Source: Christensenella sp. UBA7597 (GTDB lineage Bacteria; Bacillota; Clostridia; Christensenellales; Borkfalkiaceae). From it: DNA of 10,628 nt. Below the pieces are notes generated by a model. It was given only the letters and a program-made list of their open reading frames with translations. It was not told where the DNA came from and made no database searches. Location: positions 1 to 10,628 of the forward strand of contig DLQW01000030.1 of the NCBI GenBank assembly GCA_002474405.1, written 5' to 3'. Within the stretch, counting starts at the first letter, position 1. Every line of letters begins with the position of its first letter. The translations under genes and the position numbers were made by a program. Of the stretch, positions 6,920 through 10,628 are shown one piece after another.

Positions 6920-6958
6920 ATTCCCTTTTCCGAGTTTTTTGGGAGGAGGGAATTTTTT
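6920..6958 (+). terminator. Terminator-like hairpin that includes the integrase ribosome site
   Basis: Twelve base pairs (6920-6931 with 6942-6953, two or so of them G-T) close a 10-base loop and are followed by six T (6953-6958), so it scores as an intrinsic terminator for the ABC operon. The right arm GGAGGAGGG is also an excellent Shine-Dalgarno sequence 8 bases before the ATG at 6959. Readthrough RNA would hide this site in the stem. Confidence 0.7.
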
Positions 6959-8028
6959 ATGCGTGAAAATAAATTTTACGCAATATCGCTTTCATTAAGC
7001 GATAGCCGAAATCTTGAAGTGTCGGGGTCAACGGCAGAGAAAGGGGCAAAAGAAAAAGTAAGAGGGAAAAATACGGAAACAGAAGATATGCTAAGTTTAT
7101 CGAAAAGCTTTCCCGTTCGGCAGAGCAAAACATACAGCCGAAAACAGAACGCAAGCAACTCACGCAACCGGCAACGGCTGAACAGGCAAATCAAGCGAAT
7201 AACGACGTATTATTTACGTTTTATGTACGTCAATGGCTTGAAATCAAGCGAAAGACCACCAAACCGTCTACATTCAAAGAATACGAACGTTTATGCAGGT
7301 ACAATCTCGAAACGGCGTTTGAAGGAATGAAAATCGGCGACATGACAAGAGCGGTAATTCAAAACTATTTATTTAAAATCGTCGATGAAGGCAAGCACCG
7401 AACGGCGGAAAAATTATCGCAACTTCTCACTTGCATATTCGATTTGGCGTGCGAAGATCTGAATATCGCTTCGCCGATGAAGAAGATCGTTTTGCCGTAT
7501 TATGAAACGAAGAAAGGCTCGGCACTCACGAAAGACGAAGAGAGCAAGCTTGTAAAGTTTTGTATAGAAAATCCGGAGAACGCGGCAAGTTCCGCCTTGC
7601 TTGTGCTGCTGTATTTCGGACTTAGAAAATCCGAGCTGAGCAGTATCCGAGTGCAGAACGAACAGCTCGAGTGTACAACGAGTAAAACGCGATTCGGCAG
7701 AGGAGAAGTCAAACGGAAAATCCTGTTTACACCCGTATTCAAACGAGTGCAAGGGTACGTCGATTTTGAAAAAGCGAAAGCAACGAACGTGCATACCATT
7801 GCCACAACGTTTAAAAAACTGTTTCCGAATTGACACCCGCACGAACTCAGATACAATTTTATCACGCGCGCGAAAGAGAGCGGCGTATCGGGCGAAGTGG
7901 TGATGTTGTGGGCTGGGCATACGTTTGATTCCGACGTAAAGACGTCGGCGGTGGACAGAGGTTACACAACCTATGGCGAAGAATATTTGCGCAAAGAAGC
8001 CGAAAAAGTGAATTATGCGCTGTTGTAA
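6959..8028 (+). pseudogene. Tyrosine recombinase (phage/ICE-type integrase), frameshifted and interrupted by TGA
   Basis: The gene begins at ATG 6959 behind a strong ribosome site and ends at TAA 8026-8028, about 356 codons, normal for this family. From 6959 the first frame gives MRENKFYAISLSLSDSR and on. By about 7040-7090 the plausible coding sequence has moved to the frame of 7327, which is open from 7018 and contains YAKFIEKLSRS and the core-binding segment FYVRQWLEIKRKTTKPSTF. The shift equals loss of one base in an A-rich stretch. The catalytic domain has FGLRKSEL (first Arg, codon 7624) and a TSKTRFGRG beta-hairpin. It then meets TGA at 7831-7833, directly before HPHELRY (His-x-x-Arg), WAGHTF and a YTTYGEEYL box with the nucleophilic Tyr. 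All active-site boxes survive but lie on separate pieces, so the gene is probably inactive. Confidence 0.88.
7327..7833 (+). CDS. Integrase fragment: longest continuous piece
   Basis: This is the 168-codon stretch from the first ATG of the downstream frame to the in-frame TGA. It holds the second half of the core-binding domain and the first half of the catalytic domain (Arg I and the beta-hairpin Lys region). It lacks the HxxR, HxxH/W and Tyr boxes. The ATG at 7327 has no clear ribosome site and lies inside conserved domain sequence, so this is a fragment of the gene at 6959-8028 and not a separate protein. A gene caller would probably report it as an independent CDS. Confidence 0.6.
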   Translation: MKIGDMTRAVIQNYLFKIVDEGKHRTAEKLSQLLTCIFDLACEDLNIASPMKKIVLPYYETKKGSALTKDEESKLVKFCIENPENAASSALLVLLYFGLRKSELSSIRVQNEQLECTTSKTRFGRGEVKRKILFTPVFKRVQGYVDFEKAKATNVHTIATTFKKLFPN

Positions 8029-8065
8029 CAGTCGGCGCGAAAGTATTAAAAACAGGCATAAAAAG

Positions 8066-8086
8066 CCGTTTTTTTAACGGTATTTT
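8066..8086 (+). terminator. Weak hairpin after the integrase gene
   Basis: CCGTT (8066-8070) and AACGG (8076-8080) pair around five T and are followed by TATTTTA. Read on the minus strand it is followed by CTTTTTATG. It may act weakly in either direction, lying between the integrase stop and the CCCCAC repeats. Confidence 0.35.
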
Positions 8087-8122
8087 ACCCCACGATTTCC
8101 CCACAAATTACCCCACAATTTT
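8087..8122 (+). repeat. Three CCCCAC direct repeats, candidate integrase arm sites
   Basis: CCCCAC occurs at 8088-8093, 8099-8104 and 8111-8116. Each is preceded by TTTA, TTT or TTA and followed by GATT, AAATT or AATTT. Unit spacing is 11 and 12 bp, about one helical turn. They lie between the integrase stop and the 3' end of tRNA-Gln, where recombinase binding sites of an attachment region are expected. Confidence 0.6.
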
Positions 8123-8156
8123 GTTTTTCACATAGAAATATGAGCCAAAAAACAAC

Positions 8157-8196
8157 AAAAAAAGAACGATTTTCAAGCAAAAAAACATGAAAATCG
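8157..8196 (-). terminator. Intrinsic terminator of tRNA-Gln
   Basis: On the minus strand a perfect 9-bp stem CGATTTTCA/TGAAAATCG (8188-8196 with 8167-8175) is followed by TTCTTTTTTT (8166 down to 8157). It starts 6 bases after the CCA end of tRNA-Gln. Confidence 0.8.
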
Positions 8197-8202
8197 CTCG
8201 AT

Positions 8203-8278
8203 TGGCTGGGGTAGCTGGATTCGAACCAACGAAATGACGGAGTCAGAGTCCGTTGCCTTACCGCTTGGCGATACCCCA
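8203..8278 (-). tRNA. tRNA-Gln (anticodon CTG), CCA encoded
   Basis: Minus-strand cloverleaf: acceptor TGGGGTA pairs with TACCCCA, the anticodon stem ACGGA/TCCGT surrounds CTCTGAC (anticodon CTG, codon CAG), the T-loop is TTCGAAT, and discriminator G is followed by an encoded CCA. The weak first pair (T1-A72) and G73 fit bacterial tRNA-Gln. Its 3' end faces the integrase gene 175 bases away, the classical arrangement when a tRNA 3' end serves as an integration site. The anticodon is normal, so this tRNA is not an amber suppressor. Confidence 0.96.
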
Positions 8279-8340
8279 ATATTCTGTTCTTGTCCGACGA
8301 GCGACTCTCGCGTTGCCCGCACCTCAAACATAACGGCATT

Positions 8341-8369
8341 ATTCTATCAAATTTTTTCAATTTTGGCAA
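8341..8369 (-). promoter_or_regulatory. Promoter for tRNA-Gln
   Basis: Minus-strand TTGCCA (8364-8369), 17-bp spacer, TAGAAT (8341-8346); each box has one mismatch to consensus. The start would be near 8334, leaving a leader of about 55 bases before the mature 5' end. No other tRNA lies between, so this is a single-gene unit. Confidence 0.75.
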
Positions 8370-8412
8370 GCGATTTATGTCCGTTTTGCAAAAATCGTCA
8401 AAAAAATTTTTT

Positions 8413-8448
8413 TAAAGCGCTTTTTCAACGGAAAAATTACGTTATAAT
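8413..8448 (+). promoter_or_regulatory. Promoter and possible operator before the PRC-barrel gene
   Basis: A perfect TATAAT is at 8443-8448, with only a T-rich, weak -35 about 17 bases earlier. Just upstream is an A7T7 tract (about 8400-8413) and a palindrome AAAGCGCTTT (8414-8423) overlapping the -35 area. The palindrome has the AARCGYT core typical of LacI/CcpA-family operators. The -10 is convincing; the operator is a suggestion. Confidence 0.55.
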
Positions 8449-8478
8449 GGCGTTAATCCAACATAAAGGGGTGCAAAA

Positions 8479-9096
8479 ATGGCTGAATCCGATCTTTCTC
8501 TTGGCGAAATTCCGAAGCTTCGTTTAACAACCTTGCTGAATAGACCCGTCGTCTGCGCTGACGGCGCGCTGCTGCCCGTCGGCGGCGTTACGTTTTCTCT
8601 TTCAAACGGAAAAATCCGCCACATCATCGTTAAAATGGGGGCGCCGCTTCAAAGCGGCGACGTTTCCGAATTGTATCTGCCGTTTTCGTCTGCGCGGATT
8701 TCCGCATGGCGTATCGCGCCCGCGTCCGATCGTCCGTGTTCGCCGAAGGGCACGCAGCGCCTGATTCTCGGCAAGCCGTTGTATTCCACGGGCGGTACAT
8801 ATTACGGAAAACTGACGGACGTTTTAATCAAAAACGGCGTTTTAAAGCTGTTTTATACGGAAAACGGCGTATTTTCGGCGGAAAATCTTTATGCTGCGGG
8901 CGACGCACTGTTATTCCGTTTGCCGGAACCTTATCCGATCGGGCAGAAAATTCCCGAAAATACGCATGTGCAGACGCGCGACGGTACGTCCGTACGGTTT
9001 TCGAAACAGGTAACGCGGGCGGCTTTGCATTGCTTTTTGCGCGAGGGGAGATTGATTGAATTTACCACTTCTCTGCCGCTGTTTTGTAAAAAATAA
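8479..9096 (+). CDS. Protein with two PRC-barrel-like halves, function unknown
   Basis: A 205-residue soluble protein without signal or membrane segment. Two similar halves can be seen. The first (about 18-75) reads LLNRPVV, VGGVTFSLSNGKIRHIIV, then VSELYLPFSSAR. The second (about 95-146) reads LILGKPLY, YYGKLTDVLIKNGVLKLFYT, then FSAENLYAAGDALLFR. The pattern 'keep/limit-G-x-V-x-D-V ... g-x-I/V ... V/I ... I-P' is that of PRC-barrel domains, found in RimM and in sporulation or cell-wall proteins such as YlmC/YmxH. The match is by pattern only. The tail (about 160-205) resembles nothing I know. Start ATG 8479 has AAAGGGG (8465-8471) at good spacing. It is a single gene with its own promoter, convergent with the gene at 9334-9708. 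Confidence 0.6.
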   Translation: MAESDLSLGEIPKLRLTTLLNRPVVCADGALLPVGGVTFSLSNGKIRHIIVKMGAPLQSGDVSELYLPFSSARISAWRIAPASDRPCSPKGTQRLILGKPLYSTGGTYYGKLTDVLIKNGVLKLFYTENGVFSAENLYAAGDALLFRLPEPYPIGQKIPENTHVQTRDGTSVRFSKQVTRAALHCFLREGRLIEFTTSLPLFCKK

Positions 9097-9105
9097 CGCT
9101 GAAAT

Positions 9106-9126
9106 AAGCCGAAAAAGGCTTTATAA
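9106..9126 (+). terminator. Weak terminator after the PRC-barrel-like gene
   Basis: A 5-bp AAGCC/GGCTT stem (9106-9110 with 9117-9121) over GAAAAA is followed by only a few T (TTTATAA). It is just 10 bases after the stop codon, so position favours a terminator, but the structure is short. Confidence 0.35.
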
Positions 9127-9130
9127 CAGC

Positions 9131-9293
9131 ATGAAAACGGACTGAAAACAACGAAAAAAACGCAAAAATGAGCATGAAAATGCCGTAAAAACGCCGGAAA
9201 ATGCCCTTAAAAGACACAAAAAACATGTGAAAATACACAGAAAACACGCTGTTTTTTACATAAAACAGCGGAAAATAAGCAACTTTTTAAAAA
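9131..9293. other. Phased A/T tracts, predicted intrinsically curved DNA
   Basis: Runs of 4-7 A (later also T) are centred near 9136, 9147, 9157, 9166, 9179, 9189, 9200, 9211, 9221, 9232, 9243, 9255, 9264, 9274 and 9286. Steps are mostly 10-11 bp, in phase with the helix. Such phasing bends DNA strongly. The stretch has no believable gene and lies between two converging genes. An open frame on the minus strand with a Phe-rich pattern is a by-product of the periodicity. Confidence 0.7.
9247..9270 (-). terminator. Hairpin, possible terminator of the small membrane protein gene
   Basis: Perfect 9-bp arms CGCTGTTTT/AAAACAGCG with a 6-base loop. On the minus strand the stem is followed by TGTTTTCTG, a short T-rich stretch. 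It lies 64 bases beyond the stop of the gene at 9334-9708, so it could end that transcript. The T-tract is poor, so confidence is limited. Confidence 0.4.
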
Positions 9294-9333
9294 CACAAAA
9301 AAATTTTGTTGAGTAAAAAAGTATTTTTCAATA

Positions 9334-9708
9334 TCATTGAAAATCGTCGGGAGAGTCTTTAAAAAATCGAGTGTATTTCAGCTCTTCCTGTTTCTTTTTT
9401 TCCCGAAGTACGATAATCGCTTTTTCTAAACGGTCGATTTTTTTATCGCGGTATCGTTTGCCGAGAATCGCCGCGGTTATAATTATAAAGCTTAACAATA
9501 CGCCTGCAACGCCGTATAACGTTAAGCCTTTTTTTGTAATCATAAAAATAAAAAGCGGTATCAGCAGTACGGGCAGGATAAATCCGCCGCCTTTGATGAA
9601 AATCATGTATCCTGCTTCTCCTTCCCTGCGATACATTTCATTCAGTTCTTTGGTCAGACGTTCGATTTCAACGTCGTATTCCGACATATACGGTTGTTCG
9701 TCTTTCAT
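9334..9708 (-). CDS. Small two-helix membrane protein with charged ends, unknown function
   Basis: 124 residues. The N-terminal part (about 8-30) is charged and helix-like (MSEYDVEIERLTKELNEMYRREG). Two hydrophobic helices follow (about 42-58 and 64-82) with a short KKG turn between them. A long basic/acidic helix (about 85-112, RYRDKKIDRLEKAIIVLREKKKQEELK) with coiled-coil spacing comes next, then an acidic end. Both ends would lie on the cytoplasmic side if the helices form a hairpin. I do not recognise the family. The frame also has a GTG three codons earlier (9717), but GAGGTGG at 9714-9720 is the Shine-Dalgarno site itself, so the ATG at 9708 is chosen. It is a single gene, transcribed from 9740-9748. 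Confidence 0.75.
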   Translation of the reverse strand: MKDEQPYMSEYDVEIERLTKELNEMYRREGEAGYMIFIKGGGFILPVLLIPLFIFMITKKGLTLYGVAGVLLSFIIITAAILGKRYRDKKIDRLEKAIIVLREKKKQEELKYTRFFKDSPDDFQ

Positions 9709-9739
9709 CGTAACCACCTCGTTTTAACGATTCCATCGT

Positions 9740-9748
9740 AGTATAACA
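9740..9748 (-). promoter_or_regulatory. Extended -10 promoter for the small membrane protein gene
   Basis: Minus-strand TGTTATACT: a TATACT -10 (9740-9745) with the TG of an extended -10 element one base upstream. No good -35 is seen at 16-18 bp, as is usual for extended -10 promoters. The start would be near 9733, 25 bases before the ATG at 9708. Confidence 0.55.
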
Positions 9749-9943
9749 TAAAAATGCAATTTGCGTTGCGATAAAATGTAAAAAAATTGAAATAAATTCC
9801 GCGTATCGGCAAAGCAACCGAACGCAGGCAATAAAGCGCTACTTCTATGTAATACGGCGGTATCAAATGAAAGCATGAAAAAATAAGTCGGCAATCATTC
9901 TCCCGGCGGGGCTTTTGCGTTAAAATCTGTTTATAAAAATACG
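9749..9943. other. Intergenic stretch with no identified feature
   Basis: About 195 bases between the promoter of the minus-strand gene and the tandem terminators. I see no reading frame with a ribosome site, no tRNA and no convincing promoter on either strand. Yet a strong terminator follows on the plus strand, so a short untranslated RNA or the remains of a lost gene may lie here. Confidence 0.4.
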
Positions 9944-9969
9944 GCGGAAAGGGGATTTCCGCTTTTTTT
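9944..9969 (+). terminator. Intrinsic terminator, first of two
   Basis: GCGGAAA/TTTCCGC (9944-9950 with 9956-9962), loop GGGGA, then seven T (9963-9969). A textbook terminator, but no gene on the plus strand precedes it within 800 bases. It must end an unseen short transcript, act as an attenuator, or shield the pstS-like gene from readthrough. Confidence 0.85.
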
Positions 9970-9970
9970 A

Positions 9971-10000
9971 TCGTGTTTTTTCGAAAAAACGCGATTTTTT
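9971..10000 (+). terminator. Second tandem terminator-like palindrome
   Basis: TCGTGTTTTTTC (9971-9982) is followed directly by GAAAAAACGCGA (9983-9994), complementary except for one T-G pair, and then by TTTTTT (9995-10000). Only one base separates it from the end of the preceding terminator's T-tract. Confidence 0.6.
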
Positions 10001-10014
10001 ACATTTTTGTTACA
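9998..10014 (+). promoter_or_regulatory. Possible Pho box before the pstS-like gene
   Basis: TTTACA (9998-10003) and GTTACA (10009-10014) form direct repeats 11 bp apart, like the TT(A/T/C)ACA repeats bound by PhoP in Bacillus. The spacing and the downstream phosphate-binding gene support this. Only two units are seen and no clear -10 could be fixed, so it stays tentative. Confidence 0.35.
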
Positions 10015-10108
10015 ACTTATGTGGCAATTTTATTACTTCCCGGGGTTATTCTATATGCGTCGAAAGTCGAAAGAAGAAAAAAAACAAGGACTTCAAGGAG
10101 AGAAAAAA

Positions 10109-10628
10109 ATGAAAAAGCAAATGAACAATCAGACGAAGAAAGTTGTATCCGTGTTGTGCGCGGCCGCGCTTCTTGGCAGCGGCGCGATTCTCGGCGCGTG
10201 CGGCGGCAAGAAAGACGAAAATAAAAACATTACGGTTTCCGGTTCGTCTTCCGTAACGCCGCTCATGGAAAAACTTGCGGCGGCTTACGAACAGGACCAC
10301 GACGTGAGAATCACCGTGAATATGTCTTCTTCGGGCGCGGGTATTTCCGATACGCAGAACGATCTGAACGATTTCGGTATGTCTTCCCGCGGGCTGAAAG
10401 CGAGCGAGACGGGCGTGAAGGGCGAAACGCTTTGCATGGACGGCATCGCGCTGATTGTGAATAAGGACAGCACCGTGACGGACGTGAAGAAAGACGACGT
10501 GAAAGCTTTGTATGAAAACGGTACGGCGATCCCCGGCACTCCGATTACGGCGGCGGTGGGCAGAGACGCTTCCAGCGGTACGCGTTCCGCATTCGACGAA
10601 CTGCTTGCCATCGGCAACGGCTACCACA
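10109..10628 (+). CDS. pstS: Phosphate-binding lipoprotein PstS-like (partial, runs off the window)
   Basis: The first 173 residues are present. A basic start and hydrophobic segment (12-29) end in a lipobox LGAC with Cys31 as the lipidated residue, so the protein is anchored on the outer face of the membrane. The mature part shows PstS signatures: ITVSGSSSVTPLMEKLAAAY (41-60) with the first phosphate-binding loop, MSSSGAGI (72-79), FGMSSRGL (89-96) and GRDASSGTRSAF (151-162), the second phosphate-binding loop. PstS delivers phosphate to the PstCAB importer, which probably follows beyond the window. AAGGAG at 10095-10100, 8 bases before the ATG, fixes the start. Tandem terminators and a possible Pho box lie upstream, suggesting control by phosphate supply. 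Confidence 0.93.
   Translation, partial: MKKQMNNQTKKVVSVLCAAALLGSGAILGACGGKKDENKNITVSGSSSVTPLMEKLAAAYEQDHDVRITVNMSSSGAGISDTQNDLNDFGMSSRGLKASETGVKGETLCMDGIALIVNKDSTVTDVKKDDVKALYENGTAIPGTPITAAVGRDASSGTRSAFDELLAIGNGYH

Noticed and set aside
7040..7090. Programmed -1 frameshift in the integrase
   Set aside because: No X-XXY-YYZ slippery heptamer fits the codon frame, and tyrosine recombinases are not known to use this. A lost base is simpler.
7831..7833. TGA in the integrase as selenocysteine
   Set aside because: The position before the HxxR box is not a redox site, no suitable hairpin follows that I can see, and a frameshift in the same gene points to ordinary decay or error.
8203..8230. Second copy of the tRNA-Gln 3' end as the left attachment site
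   Set aside because: I scanned the window for this sequence and found only the T-loop similarity shared with tRNA-Ala. The other end, if any, lies outside or is lost.
8203..8278. tRNA-Gln as the amber suppressor explaining the TAG in malG
   Set aside because: The anticodon is CTG, which reads CAG. A suppressor would need CTA.
9062..9247. Minus-strand open frame with a Phe-rich, membrane-like pattern (61 codons)
   Set aside because: It has no ribosome site and its periodic Phe codons come from the phased A-tracts on the other strand, whose 11-bp period mimics helix periodicity.
9973..10224. Plus-strand open frame of 83 codons before pstS
   Set aside because: It starts inside the second terminator and overlaps the PstS lipoprotein gene in another frame. 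Its sequence is low-complexity and basic.
1..10628. CRISPR array or toxin-antitoxin/defence genes
   Set aside because: There are no regularly spaced long repeats and no recognisable nuclease, toxin or defence domains. The only short arrays are the A-tracts and the CCCCAC triplet.

Overview
The window looks like a chromosomal segment of a low-to-mid GC Gram-positive anaerobe, most likely a gut Clostridia/Bacillota relative. The evidence is consensus sigma-A promoters, strong Shine-Dalgarno sites, a YiiX-type amidase and PnuC in one gene string, a MalFG-type sugar transporter, and a PstS lipoprotein with a Gram-positive style lipobox. The taxonomic placement is an inference from style, not a search result.

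Layout, left to right. (1) 56-371, minus strand: a tRNA-Ala(CGC) with a consensus promoter and its own terminator, then a second terminator at 56-88 that may end a small unrecognised transcript. (2) 455-4047, plus strand: a consensus promoter drives an apparent operon of yggS (PLP homeostasis), a membrane-anchored permuted papain-fold amidase (YiiX/C92 type), a short-chain dehydrogenase and pnuC (nicotinamide riboside/NAD precursor uptake), closed by a strong terminator. The leader in front of pnuC can fold in two mutually exclusive ways. (3) 4069-6797, plus strand: a carbohydrate ABC importer module (binding protein, MalF-like, MalG-like) that is damaged. The binding protein lacks its N-terminal part and signal peptide, and malG has an in-frame TAG where a conserved Gln is expected. 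(4) 6890-8122: a tyrosine-recombinase integrase gene with a frameshift and an in-frame TGA, followed by three helically spaced CCCCAC repeats and then the 3' end of a tRNA-Gln(CTG) at 8203-8278. This is the classical layout of one end of an integrated element. (5) 8443-9096, plus strand: a protein with two PRC-barrel-like halves. (6) 9131-9290: a convergent intergenic region with A/T tracts repeated about every 10.5-11 bp, which predicts strongly curved DNA. (7) 9334-9708, minus strand: a small two-helix membrane protein of unknown function. (8) 9944-10628: tandem terminators, a possible Pho box, and the start of a pstS-like phosphate-binding lipoprotein gene that runs off the window.

The clearest anomaly is that every broken reading frame (truncated binding protein, amber in malG, frameshift plus opal in the integrase) lies between the pnuC terminator and tRNA-Gln. 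The genes on both sides are intact. The simplest reading is a decaying integrated island or a degenerate genomic scar. Locally poor assembly and codon read-through remain alternatives. I did not find a clearly new multi-gene system. The most unusual non-coding signals are the phased A-tracts, the two-state pnuC leader, and the hairpin that holds the integrase ribosome binding site.
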